In this document: positions 26,001 through 36,066 of the stretch, one piece after another | How the letters are laid out: every line of letters starts with the position of its first letter | Numbering within the stretch: the stretch's first letter is position 1 | NCBI RefSeq assembly: GCF_003605385.1 | Contig: NZ_QYTV02000011.1 | Coordinates: 62,001-126,000 of the forward strand | DNA: 64,000 bases | Direction: 5' to 3' | Source of the DNA: Siminovitchia acidinfaciens | GTDB lineage: Bacteria; Bacillota; Bacilli; Bacillales; Bacillaceae_C | The notes under the pieces: model-generated | Database searches by the model: none | The model's input: the letters and a program-made list of their open reading frames with translations, nothing else | Told to the model about the DNA's origin: nothing | Program-made: the position numbers and the translations under genes

Positions 26001-28163
26001 ATGGCTAAAGAGGGTTTGGCGGTTGAAGATGAATCGGCGGCGTTTCACTTGCATGATTATGAGTTGACTGATCATACGGATTTGGAGGAAGTGCTGAAGG
26101 AGCTTGCTGATATCAAATATGCACTGGACCAATCTTCGATTGTCGCGGTGACAGATCAACGCGGAAAAATACTTTATGTTAACGACTTGCTATGTAAAAT
26201 ATCAAAATATAACCGAGATGAACTGGTTGGACATGACCACCGGATACTTAATTCCGGTTATCATGCAAAGGAATTTTTTAAGGAAATGTGGGCGACTATA
26301 GGGAGTGGAAAGGTCTGGGAAGGGGAGGTTCGTAATCGGGCAAAGGACGGTTCGCTTTATTGGGTAGACACGACGATTGTGCCTTTTTTAAATGAAAAGG
26401 GCAAACCTTACCGGTATATCGCAATTCGGAATGATATTACTTCACGAAAAGAGATGGAAGAGGAAATCAGAAAGAGTGAGGAAAGATACCGTCTCATCAC
26501 TGAAAACTCCTCCGATTTGATCGCAACTGTCGATGCAGGCGGCAGCTTCCTATACGTATCCCCATCCCACGAGCAATTGTTGGGATATGATTTGACAGCA
26601 GTCAGAAACGGGAGCATTTTTGATTTGCTTCATGAAGCAGATCGGAATGGGCTTAAAGAGGAAATAGAACAGCTGGCGGAAAAGAAAAAAGTATCTTCTC
26701 AGCTCGAGTTCAGATTAAAAACAAATTCCGGGAAATATATATGTGCGGAGGCCAAGTTGAATTCTATCTTGAATGATTTGGGCCATGTAAGGAAAGTGAT
26801 GCTTGCTATTAGGGATGTTACGGAAAGAAAGAAATCAGAGCAGAAAATATATCATTTGGCTTTCCATGATACCCTCACAGATTTGCCAAACCGAAGATTA
26901 TTTATGAATGAGCTGCAAAAAACAATTGTCCGGGTAAAAAAATCATCAAAAGTGGCCGTCATGTTTATCGATTTGGACCGATTCAAATATGTGAATGATT
27001 CATGGGGCCATGATACGGGCGACTATATCCTGATGGAAGCGGCTAACCGTATAAAACAATCGCTCCGCTCAACTGACTTTGTTGCCAGAATCGGCGGGGA
27101 CGAGTTTACGGTGCTTCTCGACAAGGTCAATGATGAAACGGACGTTAAATCGTTGGTTGAAAGAATTCAAAAAAGCTTTGAAGAGCCTGTCCATATACCA
27201 GGGAAGGAAATATTTCTTTCGTGCAGCATCGGAATTGCCTTATATCCGGACCATGGAAGAAGTGCCGATGAAATATTAAAAAGAGCCGATACTGCCCTTT
27301 ATACAGTGAAGGAGCGCGGAAGAAGTGGATATGCTTTATTTAACAATGAAATGGAAGAGAAATCTTTGGAACGGATCCTGCTTGAAGTTGAACTGAGAAA
27401 AGCTGTGGAGCTTGGCCAATTTTATTTAGACTACCAGCCAAAGATTGATTTTGCCAAAGGAACATTGATTGGGATGGAAGCACTTGTCCGTTGGAATCAC
27501 CCTGAGCTCGGTAGGATACCGCCAAACAAATTTATTCCCATTGCTGAAGAAACAGGCTTGATTATTCCGATTGGCGAATGGGTGCTTCGTGAAGCATGCA
27601 AGCAAAATAAAAAGTGGCAGGACATGGGATATTCCCCTATAACCGTTTCAGTCAATGTTTCTGTCCGCCAGCTTGAACAGACCGAAATGCTTCATAAGGT
27701 GATTGAAGTATTAAATGAAACTGAACTTGATCCAAGATGGCTGGAACTCGAGGTCACTGAGAGCGTCTTTGCCGACCTGGAAAATGCGGCCAACATTTTG
27801 GAGGAGATCCGAGGTTTCGGAGTCCGCATATCCGTAGATGATTTCGGTACCGGCTATAACTCTTTCAGCTATATTAAGCATTTGCCTGTTGATACGTTGA
27901 AAATAGATGCTTCTTTTATAAGGGACATTCATAAAAACACGGAGAGCAAAGCGATCGTTAATGCCATTTTGACTCTTGCCAAGACGCTGGAAATCAATGT
28001 CATTGCCGAAGGGATTGAAAGCAGGGAACAGCTTCAGCTCCTGAACAGCGGCGGGTGCATCCAAGGACAAGGATACCTGTTCAGCAAACCAGTATCCAAT
28101 GAGATATTCGAAGATTACTTGCGGGACACTAATTTGCTGTTTTCCCAGGAAGCTATAGGATGA
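26001..28163 (+). CDS. PAS-PAS-GGDEF-EAL protein, both catalytic domains intact
   Basis: 720 residues, no membrane segment. PAS 1 (about 35-150) is followed by a PAC motif [14 protein letters not shown] 2 (160-280), GGDEF (285-440) and EAL (455-705). The cyclase motif is IGGDEF with an upstream RSTD inhibitory site at the usual 5-residue distance. The phosphodiesterase has GMEALVRW, the metal-binding N in SVNVSVRQ, E in [28 protein letters not shown] and GQGYLFSKP, so all key residues are present. It should make and break cyclic di-GMP under PAS control. GGAGG precedes ATG. A paralogue converges on it from 30514. Confidence 0.95.
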   Translation: MAKEGLAVEDESAAFHLHDYELTDHTDLEEVLKELADIKYALDQSSIVAVTDQRGKILYVNDLLCKISKYNRDELVGHDHRILNSGYHAKEFFKEMWATIGSGKVWEGEVRNRAKDGSLYWVDTTIVPFLNEKGKPYRYIAIRNDITSRKEMEEEIRKSEERYRLITENSSDLIATVDAGGSFLYVSPSHEQLLGYDLTAVRNGSIFDLLHEADRNGLKEEIEQLAEKKKVSSQLEFRLKTNSGKYICAEAKLNSILNDLGHVRKVMLAIRDVTERKKSEQKIYHLAFHDTLTDLPNRRLFMNELQKTIVRVKKSSKVAVMFIDLDRFKYVNDSWGHDTGDYILMEAANRIKQSLRSTDFVARIGGDEFTVLLDKVNDETDVKSLVERIQKSFEEPVHIPGKEIFLSCSIGIALYPDHGRSADEILKRADTALYTVKERGRSGYALFNNEMEEKSLERILLEVELRKAVELGQFYLDYQPKIDFAKGTLIGMEALVRWNHPELGRIPPNKFIPIAEETGLIIPIGEWVLREACKQNKKWQDMGYSPITVSVNVSVRQLEQTEMLHKVIEVLNETELDPRWLELEVTESVFADLENAANILEEIRGFGVRISVDDFGTGYNSFSYIKHLPVDTLKIDASFIRDIHKNTESKAIVNAILTLAKTLEINVIAEGIESREQLQLLNSGGCIQGQGYLFSKPVSNEIFEDYLRDTNLLFSQEAIG

Positions 28164-28168
28164 AAAAA

Positions 28169-28213
28169 AGCAGATGGAACGGTGAGACGTGTTCCATCTG
28201 CTTCTTAGTTTTT
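28169..28213 (+). terminator. Terminator of the plus-strand GGDEF-EAL gene
   Basis: AGCAGATGGAAC pairs with GTTCCATCTGCT, then a T-rich tract. Confidence 0.85.
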
Positions 28214-28243
28214 ACGGAGTACGTTACGTTCTCTTCGAAAAGC

Positions 28244-28286
28244 AAAAATGGGCGCTCATTTGGAGTTACTTCCGAAATGAGCGCCC
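28244..28286 (-). terminator. Terminator of the minus-strand GGDEF-EAL gene
   Basis: On the minus strand GGGCGCTCATTT pairs with AAATGAGCGCCC (12 bp), followed by ATTTTT. It lies 84 bp beyond the stop. Confidence 0.8.
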
Positions 28287-28369
28287 TTCAGCTTCACGTT
28301 AACGCATCCAACACGTTGATTTCCGTCAAAAATCTAGCGGCCTGTCATAAGGTGTTGAAGAAGGCTTTA

Positions 28370-30514
28370 TTACGAAAGAATTGGTTCCTTTTCCAAAGCA
28401 TCTTCAATCTCCTTCAAGGACAGTGGGCTACCCGGCGAGTATCCTTGTATTTGTGCGTAATCATCCCCGTTTATCAATTCCAATTGCAGCTGTTGCTCAA
28501 TTCCTTCCGCAACTACCTTGATTTCGAGCGCTTGAGCCAGTGATACGACCGCTTTGACAACTGCACGGCCTTTATCGTTCAATTCGATATTTTTAACGAA
28601 GGATGGGTCCAGTTTTATGGTGTCTATGGACAAGAGGTGGATGTAGCTGAAGATGGTGGACCCGCTGCCAAACTGATTAATCGACAGATATACCCCTAGT
28701 TGTTTAATGGTGTTAAGTAAATCGGCTGCATGATCAAGCCCCGCCAGCTCGGTTTCAGCTACCTCCAACTCAAGCCAGGAGGGATCCACGCCAGTTTCGG
28801 ACAATATCCCTTCAACGACATTTGAAAAATCCGCCTGCTTTAATTGCTCTCCGAATAATTGAATAGTCATTATTATAGGAGGGTACCCTTGATTTTGCCA
28901 AGCTTTACACTGTTCGCATCCCTGTCTCAGCATCCATTCGCCAAGAGGTGGAAGCAGGCCCGTTTCCTTTGCAAGGGAGAGGAGCTTTCCGGGTTCAATC
29001 CTTCCCAACTCCGGATGATCCCAGCAAACAAGCAGTTCAACTCCCATTAGGCTGCCGCTATTAGAATCCAACCTCGACTTATATTCCAGTTCAAGCAGTC
29101 CTTCCTTGATTGCTATCCGCAAGTCATTCTCCAAAAGGATGCGCTCCAAGGACTCTTTTTCCATATTTTCATTGAAAAAGACATATCCTCTTCGCCCCTG
29201 CTCTTTGACGTTATAGAGAGCGGTATCTGCCCTTGTTAAAAGCTTGTCCGCTTCTTTTCCGTCTTCGGGAAAAATGGAAATGCCGATGCTTGCCGACAGG
29301 CTGTAAAAGTTGCCTCCCACATCAAACGGACTTAGGAAGCTTATTTGTATTTTTTTCGCAACCTGTTCAACTTTTTCCTGATCAGGGTTGTTTGTTAAAA
29401 TAATTGTGAATTCGTCGCCGCCCAAACGAGATACGATATCGGTCGGCGCGATTGTTTCCCTAATCCTTCGAGCTGCTTCCATTAAGACAAGGTCCCCGGC
29501 GTCATGTCCCCATGTGTCATTGATATATTTAAAGCGGTCAAGATCCATAAACATGACAGCTAATCCGGTCGTATTTTCATCTCTGACCGCACTCCTGAGC
29601 TTTGTCATGAACAGTCGCCTGTTGGGCAGCCCGGTTAATGCATCATGGTAAGCAAAATGTTTGAGCATCCTCTCTGATTTTTTCCGTTCTGAGATATCGC
29701 TCATGACAACGACAATATTTTTAATGCTTCCGTTTTGCCGCAATACGGGATTGGCCTTCATTTTTACATAAATGTAGTCTCCCGATACAGTACGGATGCG
29801 AAACTCCAAATGGCAAGAAGCGCCTTTATTCCCAATGATCTCTTTTAACTCCGTATCTACTGTTTCCCGGTCTTCCGAATGTACTAACTCCAGGAAAGGG
29901 GATGTTTCCATTTCTTTCAGGTCGTAACCCAACAGGGAATAAAATGATGGGGATACATAAAGAAATTGTTTATCTGTATTAATTATTGAAATTAAGTCAA
30001 GAGAGTTTTCTGTAATTATACGGAATTTTTTATCCTTGCTATTCCTGATTTCTTCCTCCATTTGTTTCCTGGCGGTGATGTCATCCCTGATGGAAACGTA
30101 TTGATAAGGTTTCCCATTGTCATTTAAGAAGGGGACAATGGTCGTATCCACCCAATAAAATGTATCGTCTTTCGCTCTGTTTTTGACTTCTCCACGCCAA
30201 ATTTTTCCGGCCCCGATTGTTGCCCATAGCTCTTTGAAAAATGCTTTTGGATGGTAATGAGAATTCAATATCTTGTGATCTTGGCCTAATAATTCCTCGC
30301 GGTCATACTTCGAAATCCGGCAAAATTGATCGTTCACGTACTGTATAACTCCACGCCGGTCTGTAATGGCAACAATAGAAGACTGATCCAAGGCATATTT
30401 GACATCGGAAAGCTCCTTAAACAACCGTTGAATTTTTTCATTGTCCTCAAAAACGACCCCATCTAAATAAGGGCTGTTAAATGACTCATATGTAAACGTG
30501 GGCTTCATATCCAT
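28370..30514 (-). CDS. PAS-PAS-GGDEF protein with degenerate EAL domain
   Basis: 714 residues, same architecture as the neighbour at 26001 and clearly its paralogue (near-identical [26 protein letters not shown] and GGDEFT segments). GGDEF is intact (LGGDEF), but the inhibitory site is APTD instead of RxxD. In the EAL domain EAL is ELL, the Asn motif reads MTIQLFGEQ, and DDFGTGY is replaced by NQFGSGS, so two metal ligands are lost and phosphodiesterase activity is unlikely. It is best read as a cyclase without product inhibition whose EAL domain may only bind ligand or partner. AGGAGAG precedes ATG. Confidence 0.93.
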   Translation of the reverse strand: MDMKPTFTYESFNSPYLDGVVFEDNEKIQRLFKELSDVKYALDQSSIVAITDRRGVIQYVNDQFCRISKYDREELLGQDHKILNSHYHPKAFFKELWATIGAGKIWRGEVKNRAKDDTFYWVDTTIVPFLNDNGKPYQYVSIRDDITARKQMEEEIRNSKDKKFRIITENSLDLISIINTDKQFLYVSPSFYSLLGYDLKEMETSPFLELVHSEDRETVDTELKEIIGNKGASCHLEFRIRTVSGDYIYVKMKANPVLRQNGSIKNIVVVMSDISERKKSERMLKHFAYHDALTGLPNRRLFMTKLRSAVRDENTTGLAVMFMDLDRFKYINDTWGHDAGDLVLMEAARRIRETIAPTDIVSRLGGDEFTIILTNNPDQEKVEQVAKKIQISFLSPFDVGGNFYSLSASIGISIFPEDGKEADKLLTRADTALYNVKEQGRRGYVFFNENMEKESLERILLENDLRIAIKEGLLELEYKSRLDSNSGSLMGVELLVCWDHPELGRIEPGKLLSLAKETGLLPPLGEWMLRQGCEQCKAWQNQGYPPIIMTIQLFGEQLKQADFSNVVEGILSETGVDPSWLELEVAETELAGLDHAADLLNTIKQLGVYLSINQFGSGSTIFSYIHLLSIDTIKLDPSFVKNIELNDKGRAVVKAVVSLAQALEIKVVAEGIEQQLQLELINGDDYAQIQGYSPGSPLSLKEIEDALEKEPILS

Positions 30515-30743
30515 ATTTTCTCTCCTAAAATGGATGTTTTAATAATGGCCGTGGGCATAAAAAGGGCATTTTATCAAATGTTAATTTAATTTTATTCTAT
30601 TATAGGCATTAGTGTCTATGAGTTTTTAACCACAACGGTGACAGAACGGTAAACGTTTCCAGGGTAGTTTTTTGTTTGTGTTCTAAATAAGGATCTTGTC
30701 CCATATTCTGTTGTGAGGAAAGCATTGCAAAGGGGAAGATCGC

Positions 30744-31454
30744 ATGCGGAGAAAAACGAAAATCATTTTTTTTATCATTGGAACTGCACTTATTTTTCTG
30801 ATTGTCCAATATCAATTTATTCCAAGGGATTCGTTTGATACATGGAACCTGCCGTTGGCGGGTAAAATCATATACCTGGACCCGGGGCATGGCGGTCCTG
30901 ATGGGGGAGCTGGCGATCGTGAGGCGCTTGAGAAGGATATTGCCCTTGAAGTGGCCGTTAAATTGAGGGATTATCTTCAGGGGCAGGGGGCACTCGTCCT
31001 GATGACGAGGGAGGCGGATAAAGATTTGGCGGATCCGGATATAAGCGGGCTGAGCAGAAGGAAATCGGCTGATTTGAAAAAACGGCTGGAACTGGTCAAT
31101 GAATCGGATGCAGACTTATTTATAAGTATCCACTTGAATTCTATCCCTTCCCCAAGATGGAGAGGGGCACAAACCTTTTATTCACCGCACTTGGTAGAAA
31201 ATAAACGAGCGGCTAAATTAATACAGGAAGAGCTGGTTATCAGTCTGGAAAATACGGATCGGAAGGCGAAAATCATTGAAAATATATATTTGATCAAGCA
31301 CTCAAAGAAGCCGGGCGCCTTGGTTGAAATCGGCTTTTTATCGAATCCCGGTGAGCGGGCCTCCTTAATGGAAGATGGTTATCAGGAAAAGGTGGCGGCA
31401 GCAATATATAGGGGAGTAATGAGGTATTTTACGAAAGAAAAATTGAAAGAATAA
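30744..31454 (+). CDS. cwlD: Spore cortex N-acetylmuramoyl-L-alanine amidase CwlD
   Basis: 236 residues, with an N-terminal membrane anchor/signal (IIFFIIGTALIFLIVQ, residues 7-22). The Amidase_3 domain carries the zinc ligands in DPGHGGPDGG near 46 and ISIHLNS near 128, with the glutamate in LEKDIALEVA near 66 and the catalytic VEIGFLSN near 195. In Bacillus CwlD strips side chains from muramic acid so that muramic lactam can form in the cortex. AAAGGGGA precedes ATG. The following genes salA and gerD are the standard Bacillus neighbours. Confidence 0.93.
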   Translation: MRRKTKIIFFIIGTALIFLIVQYQFIPRDSFDTWNLPLAGKIIYLDPGHGGPDGGAGDREALEKDIALEVAVKLRDYLQGQGALVLMTREADKDLADPDISGLSRRKSADLKKRLELVNESDADLFISIHLNSIPSPRWRGAQTFYSPHLVENKRAAKLIQEELVISLENTDRKAKIIENIYLIKHSKKPGALVEIGFLSNPGERASLMEDGYQEKVAAAIYRGVMRYFTKEKLKE

Positions 31455-31468
31455 TAAGAGAGGGCATC

Positions 31469-31503
31469 GCGCAATCCATCGTAGGGTTGCGCGGTTATTT
31501 TTT
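31469..31503 (+). terminator. Terminator after cwlD
   Basis: GCGCAATCC pairs with GGGTTGCGC (one G-U), followed by GGTTATTTTTT. Confidence 0.8.
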
Positions 31504-31587
31504 ATAAGCCGTTGGGTTATTCAGGTTTAGGGGACTGAGCATAGTCGAAAACTTTGGGTGGCGGCTTTTATATACTGTTGCCTTTTT

Positions 31588-31795
31588 GGAAATACTATCT
31601 GGATTGAGGCAATACTCATTTAGCGAATTCCTTTTGGGATACGGGAATACTCTTGGAGTTCAAGAAATGTTCGACGAGTAAATATCTCTCAGACTCACGA
31701 AATTCACCCAGATTCGAGAAATACTGCCTTGGTTGAGGAAACAATATACCGTGCGGAGGAATATTCTCCTCATCCAGGAAATGCTGCTAGTTTCG
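31588..31795. repeat. Eroded tandem repeat, about 20-bp period
   Basis: Imperfect units resembling GGAAATACT-N4-GGATTGA recur roughly every 19-21 bp through the cwlD-salA gap. Copies differ by several bases each. No open frame with a ribosome site crosses it. Confidence 0.5.
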
Positions 31796-31882
31796 GATCT
31801 TTACTTTCCACTTTGCAATCCAAACAATCCACTTTTCATTAACATGTTCCGAGACGTCTATTCTTAGAAAACGGCACGGATA

Positions 31883-31891
31883 TGATATACT
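31883..31891 (+). promoter_or_regulatory. Extended -10 promoter of salA
   Basis: TGATATACT matches the TGn extended -10; the -35 hexamer at 17 bp is weak, as usual for this class. Confidence 0.5.
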
Positions 31892-31929
31892 TAGGCAAGA
31901 ATCAAATCGAAAAAAGGACGGTGCAAAAA

Positions 31930-32994
31930 TTGGTTACTGAACAACAGGCAATCGAGATTCTTAAGCAATTAAAGGATCCGCTTTTACATAAGACGTTAGA
32001 GGAAACAAATGGAATTGAAGAAGTCAAGGTGAAAGAAGAGAAGGAGCATATCAGTGTAAAAATTGCTCTGGCTAAGACCGGAACCCCGGAACAGATGCAG
32101 CTTCAGTCTCAAATCGTGGAGGCGTTGAAGGAAGCCGGTGCTGCAACGGTCGGCATCCGGTTTACGGATTTGCCGGAAGAAGAGCTGGAGAAGCACCGTG
32201 CAGCTGGAGCCATTCCTGATGAAACGGCAGGAGGGTTGCTTTCACCTGACAGCAAGACGACAGTCATTGCTATTGCCAGCGGAAAAGGCGGCGTTGGAAA
32301 ATCAACTGTTTCGGTTAACCTGGCAGTTGCCTTGGCACGCCTTGGCAAAAAGGTGGGCCTTGTGGACGCGGACATTTACGGTTTCAGCGTACCGGACATG
32401 ATGGGGATCACGGAACGGCCGGTTGTGAGAGGGAAAAAAATCCTTCCTGTTGACCGTTTTGGTGTGAAGGTCATCTCCATGGCGTTCTTCGTGGAAGATA
32501 ACGCTCCGGTTATCTGGCGTGGGCCAATGCTTGGAAAGATGCTCAACAACTTCTTTACGGAAGTGGACTGGGGCGACTTGGATTACCTGCTGCTGGACCT
32601 GCCTCCTGGAACAGGGGATGTTGCGCTTGATGTCCATACAATGCTTCCGAGCACGAAGGAAATCATCATAACGACTCCGCATCCGACAGCTGCATTTGTT
32701 GCTGCACGTGCTGGTGCGATGGCGCTTCGGACGAACCATGAAATCCTTGGCGTAATCGAAAACATGTCCTATTTCGAAAGCAAGTTGACGGGCGAAAAGG
32801 AATATGTCTTTGGACAAGGCGGGGGAGAGAAGCTTGCGGATGAGCTTCGTACAGAACTTCTTGGAAAACTTCCGCTTCAGCAGCCGGATTGGGATGAAGA
32901 GGATTTTGCTCCGTCTATTTACGATGAATCACATAAGCTTGGGCAAATTTATAAAGATATTGCTGGAAAAGTCATTCAGGCACTTGCTAAATAA
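31930..32994 (+). CDS. salA: Mrp/NBP35-type ATPase SalA
   Basis: About 354 residues. Residues 1-85 are a MIP18/DUF59-like domain (EQQAIEILKQLKDPLLHKTLEE). The ParA-like domain begins VIAIASGKGGVGKSTVSVNLA near 112 (deviant Walker A GKGGVGKS), with switch I DADIYGFSVP near 145 and LLDLPPGTGD near 220. The CxxC of iron-sulphur carriers is not seen, as in SalA. In B. subtilis SalA represses scoC and so raises exoprotease production; an Fe-S scaffold role is known for the wider Mrp family. TTG 31930 aligns with family N-termini and has an AAGGACGGTG ribosome site; the frame runs back to the promoter. Confidence 0.9.
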   Translation: MVTEQQAIEILKQLKDPLLHKTLEETNGIEEVKVKEEKEHISVKIALAKTGTPEQMQLQSQIVEALKEAGAATVGIRFTDLPEEELEKHRAAGAIPDETAGGLLSPDSKTTVIAIASGKGGVGKSTVSVNLAVALARLGKKVGLVDADIYGFSVPDMMGITERPVVRGKKILPVDRFGVKVISMAFFVEDNAPVIWRGPMLGKMLNNFFTEVDWGDLDYLLLDLPPGTGDVALDVHTMLPSTKEIIITTPHPTAAFVAARAGAMALRTNHEILGVIENMSYFESKLTGEKEYVFGQGGGEKLADELRTELLGKLPLQQPDWDEEDFAPSIYDESHKLGQIYKDIAGKVIQALAK

Positions 32995-33014
32995 TAATTG
33001 CGGCATTGCATAAG

Positions 33015-33056
33015 AAAAGCTGGGATTTGGGTCTTACCCCAATCCCAGCTTTTTTA
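33015..33056 (+). terminator. Terminator between salA and gerD
   Basis: AAAAGCTGGGATTGGG-type stem (AAAAGCTGGGATT with AATCCCAGCTTTT), with A and T tracts on both sides, so it can serve both converging genes. Confidence 0.88.
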
Positions 33057-33098
33057 TCTGGAGGATGTTTGGCCGGGAAAAGCTTCCTCTTTGGAAGC

Positions 33099-33704
33099 TT
33101 AAGGACCGCCGCCCCCTCCGCCTTGATCTCCCTGCTTTTTCTCGCCGCCTTTGTCACCCTTTTTTTCCGAGGCGACCTTCTTTAACATGTCTTCTATTTT
33201 CGCTTTGTAAAGCGGACTTTCAAGTGTATCCGTCACAACTTCGCGCATCTGTTCCCTGAACTCTTTGCTCTTAAGCGCTTCGGATAAATCTTTTTGAAAG
33301 ACGGGGTCCTTCAAAATATCCATGACCATTCCTTGGTATTCGGGATCTTTCATCAATGATTTCAGAAGCTGTTCATTTTGCTTTTTCATGCTTTTTGCCA
33401 TGGATTCAGCAAATTTTGGGTCTTCGAGGGCCTTTTTCCAAAATTCCTGCCCTTTTTCCGAAACAAGTGTTTTTTCAATGGTTTCCTTGACAACAGCTTG
33501 ATCCATCACCATATGTTTTTTTATTTCTTCATCAGCCACTATATCTTTGACTGCTTTTTTTCCTTCATCTGTTTTTAAAATATCCACCATCATTTTTTTC
33601 GTCTGATCATAGTCTGGTGGTGGCGCGGCTTCAAGGGCTTTACCGCCGCAGGCGGCGAGTTGGACCGAGCAGACGAGGAGCAGCAGGATGATTCCTTTTT
33701 TCAT
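33099..33704 (-). CDS. gerD: Spore germination lipoprotein GerD
   Basis: 201 residues. The lipobox is LAAC near residue 19. The mature protein is highly helical with repeated Lys/Glu/Met/Asp segments such as DPKFAESMAKSMKKQNEQLLKSL (parts DPKFAESMAKSM and KKQNEQLLKSL) and KDPVFQKDLSEALKSKEFREQM; a Gly-rich tail (GGGGGGP) ends it. GerD clusters nutrient germinant receptors in the spore inner membrane. The place between salA and kbaA is the conserved Bacillus order. It uses ATG 33704 behind AAAGGAG. Confidence 0.93.
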   Translation of the reverse strand: MKKGIILLLLVCSVQLAACGGKALEAAPPPDYDQTKKMMVDILKTDEGKKAVKDIVADEEIKKHMVMDQAVVKETIEKTLVSEKGQEFWKKALEDPKFAESMAKSMKKQNEQLLKSLMKDPEYQGMVMDILKDPVFQKDLSEALKSKEFREQMREVVTDTLESPLYKAKIEDMLKKVASEKKGDKGGEKKQGDQGGGGGGP

Positions 33705-33851
33705 GGAAAACGCTCCTTTCCTAATGTTTCACCATTACTTTTAATATGGGACTTTGTGAAGAATTTATGCACATTCGCTCGAGTAATGGCTTTTTTGAAA
33801 AAAGGTTGATAAAATCGTGTAGACAAGAATAATAATTGGAGGATTAGGTCA

Positions 33852-34529
33852 GTGACAATCCGAAATTGGCTGCGTTTTTTCTTTTCGACACTTTTTCTGG
33901 GCGGAATCATTACCGGTGTATTAGGATTTTTAATCCGGTGGAGTGAATTCCAGCCATATTTTACAGAAATGAATATAGGAGCTATTTTTTCTACGTTTAT
34001 TTGGCTTGTAGGCGTTGGGTTTATATTCAGCGTTGTAAGCCAAGTCGGCTTTTTTGCTTATTTATTTATCCATCAGTTCGGACTGGGCGTTTTCCGTTCG
34101 CTCTCATTATGGAATGCCGTTCAGATTTTTCTCATTATCGTTGTTCTGTTTGATTTGGTATACCTTCGCTTTCAAAAATTTGCAGGTAAAGAGGAGAGCT
34201 TGCTTCCGTATATCGGGCTTGCCATCTTTATCTTAATTGCGGGCTTGATTACCGCATATTTCAAAGCGAAGACAACTTCCAGGACAACTTTTGTTTCGGC
34301 ATTGTTTTTCATGGTCGTTATTACAATTTTGGAATGGCTGCCTGTGTTGCGGACAAATGATGAGGGCTGGCTCTTCTTGGTGATTTTCCCTCTAATTGCC
34401 TGTAATGCGTACCAACTTTTGGTGCTGCCAAAATATAACCGGCTATCTGAAGAGGACACGGCGCGAAGACTTGCTGCTAAAAAGAATATGACGGCAAAAG
34501 CTGGAACAGAAAAGGCGAACCGCACGTAG
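33852..34529 (+). CDS. kbaA: KinB-signalling membrane protein KbaA
   Basis: 225 residues with six hydrophobic helices (first at residues 8-28, last near 180-200). Its start IRNWLRFFFSTLFLGGI and the LPKYNRLSEEDTARR tail fit KbaA, which activates the KinB input into the sporulation phosphorelay. It starts with GTG behind GGAGGATTAGG. The flanks gerD and pdaB are as in B. subtilis. Confidence 0.9.
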   Translation: MTIRNWLRFFFSTLFLGGIITGVLGFLIRWSEFQPYFTEMNIGAIFSTFIWLVGVGFIFSVVSQVGFFAYLFIHQFGLGVFRSLSLWNAVQIFLIIVVLFDLVYLRFQKFAGKEESLLPYIGLAIFILIAGLITAYFKAKTTSRTTFVSALFFMVVITILEWLPVLRTNDEGWLFLVIFPLIACNAYQLLVLPKYNRLSEEDTARRLAAKKNMTAKAGTEKANRT

Positions 34530-34545
34530 CGGTTCGCTTTTTTTG
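34514..34545 (+). terminator. Terminator overlapping the kbaA stop
   Basis: GCGAACCGC pairs with GCGGTTCGC around a 5-base loop that holds the stop codon, then seven T residues. Confidence 0.92.
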
Positions 34546-34599
34546 CTGTAAAGCGTACTATAAAATTCTTCGACTGTGTATAACTAGTTTAATCAAAAT

Positions 34600-34865
34600 A
34601 TGCTACGTCAAGCTCCAGCACCTATCGACTAACAGACTTCGCGCCTTCGGTGCTCCTGCGGCGCAGCATATTCGATGAGGGGAAGCTCACCTTGTCGCAA
34701 AGCTGCACGAAACAAATTCAAAAAAGTTTCACATGATGAGATTAAAGTTAGTAGCTTCCCTGTGGTGTAATTACTCCTCGGGAATCGTCTTGTTGGCCTA
34801 CGCTGATCAAGGCATTTCCGTATTTCGGCTCAGTCAGTACGTCGATGAACAGGCGCTTTCGTTAG
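34600..34865. repeat. Dispersed GC-rich intergenic element, copy 1
   Basis: Contains CAAGCTCCAGCACCTATCGAC, here CAAGCTCCAGC and CTATCGAC, then GTAGCTTCCCTGTGGTG, CTCCTCGGGAATCGTCTTG, GCTGATCAAGGC and CAGGCGCTTTCG. The same blocks in the same order recur near 37860, 40945 and, in part, elsewhere. Confidence 0.75.
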
Positions 34866-34869
34866 TTCA

Positions 34870-35619
34870 TTAAGGTATCAACGTTGTCTTCACTTTTCCA
34901 TTGGCAATCATATAGGAGACTGTCACCATTTCATCTTTTTTGTTTATGAGAGCAAGCACCTCGGGCAAAGCTTTGGCAGTCTGCGTTGCTGAATCTGAGG
35001 CGTGCATTAAAATGATGTCTCCTTTTTTCACCTTGCTGACGTTTTTAATAATTGCATTAACACCAGGATTTTTCCAGTCCTGCGAGTTCAGACTCCAATG
35101 AACGACGGTCAATCCCATATCTTCGGCGATTTTGAGCGTACGCTTATCAAAATGGCCAGTCGGGGATCGGAGAAGTTTAACTTCTTTTATGTCGAGCTTT
35201 TTTAAAATTTCGAGTGACCGGTCGATATCCCGTCTTACCTGCTGATCCTCAAGTTCGGTGTAATCCTCATATGCATACCCAAGACTTCCGATTTCAAATC
35301 CCGCCTCTTTTATTTTTTCAACAACCTCTGGATGTCTCTCTGCCCACGCACCGGATAAGAAGAATGTTGCCGATTGGACCTTTTTCTCTTCAAGTACTTT
35401 TAAAATGGGCTCAGCTTGAATATCACCCCATCCGATATTAAACGTAAGAGCAACTCCTTTTTCCCCTTTATAAATCGCTTTAGGCTCATCTTTCGCGGAC
35501 AGGACGGGAAACTGTACGATTGATTGGGAAAAATAAAAAAGCGCGGTGAAAAACGAAATCATCACAATGAGAAACCCTTGTTTGATCCTTCTTCCGCTTA
35601 CTGTAACAAAAAAATTCAT
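34870..35619 (-). CDS. pdaB: Sporulation polysaccharide deacetylase-like protein PdaB
   Basis: About 249 residues. After a membrane anchor (FLIVMISFFTALFYFSQS, residues 16-33) comes a NodB domain: ALTFNIGWGD near 57, SATFFLSGAWAERHPE near 84, EIGSLGYAY near 110, RSPTGHFDKR near 150 and LMHASDSATQTAKALPEVL near 215. In B. subtilis PdaB keeps spores stable after engulfment. The position of the catalytic Asp of TFDDG motifs is Asn here (TFN), and the HS/THxxH metal site is not canonical (GSLGYAY), so enzymatic activity is doubtful. ATG 35619 follows GAAGGTGATG. Confidence 0.9.
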   Translation of the reverse strand: MNFFVTVSGRRIKQGFLIVMISFFTALFYFSQSIVQFPVLSAKDEPKAIYKGEKGVALTFNIGWGDIQAEPILKVLEEKKVQSATFFLSGAWAERHPEVVEKIKEAGFEIGSLGYAYEDYTELEDQQVRRDIDRSLEILKKLDIKEVKLLRSPTGHFDKRTLKIAEDMGLTVVHWSLNSQDWKNPGVNAIIKNVSKVKKGDIILMHASDSATQTAKALPEVLALINKKDEMVTVSYMIANGKVKTTLIP

Positions 35620-35762
35620 CTCATCACCTTCAATCATCCATCCTTGTACAATCTATGCTTGAACTGTTGATCCGTATGCCTAAAAGACCCAAAAGAATTG
35701 GCGTATGAAGCTAAGTGATTTGGGGATAGCTATGAATACAAATTCATGGAGAGGTGTAAGTC

Positions 35763-35993
35763 ATGTACGGAATGCTGATCAATGAAAAGGAAAAAGAAGA
35801 AGTTATTTACTTGTTAAAACGTGAGATGGATGAGATTTTATTTGATTTAAAAGATGAACGTATCGAGCACATTGTAAAAAGGGCGATGGAAGAAAGATAC
35901 AAAACGATTTTTTCGCTATTCAAACGTCTTGCAGGACATAGGGAATGCATGCAATATATACTGCCCGTCGGAGGAGCTGGACGGAGGAATTGA
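35763..35993 (+). CDS. Small conserved helical protein, 76 aa
   Basis: 76 residues, mostly charged helix (LINEKEKEEVIYLLKREMDEILFDL and ERIEHIVKRAMEERYKTIFSLFKR; key parts KEKEEVIYLLKREMDEIL and IVKRAMEERYKTIF). No membrane segment or known domain. GAGAGGTG precedes ATG. A protein of this type commonly occupies the gap between pdaB and the RNA genes in Bacillus relatives, which supports it being real; its function is unknown. Confidence 0.7.
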   Translation: MYGMLINEKEKEEVIYLLKREMDEILFDLKDERIEHIVKRAMEERYKTIFSLFKRLAGHRECMQYILPVGGAGRRN

Positions 35994-36003
35994 TAAAAAA
36001 TTA

Positions 36004-36033
36004 TTGACATACACCAAGCGCGCTTGCTATATT
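36004..36033 (+). promoter_or_regulatory. Promoter P1 of the tRNA-Asn/Thr unit
   Basis: TTGACA, 18-bp spacer, TATATT. Confidence 0.7.
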
Positions 36034-36066
36034 TACCTCATCCATTTTTATTTTATATAGAAACTC

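Noticed and set aside
28160-28543. Plus-strand frame of 127 codons
   Set aside because: It spans two terminator hairpins and then runs antisense to the GGDEF-EAL gene.
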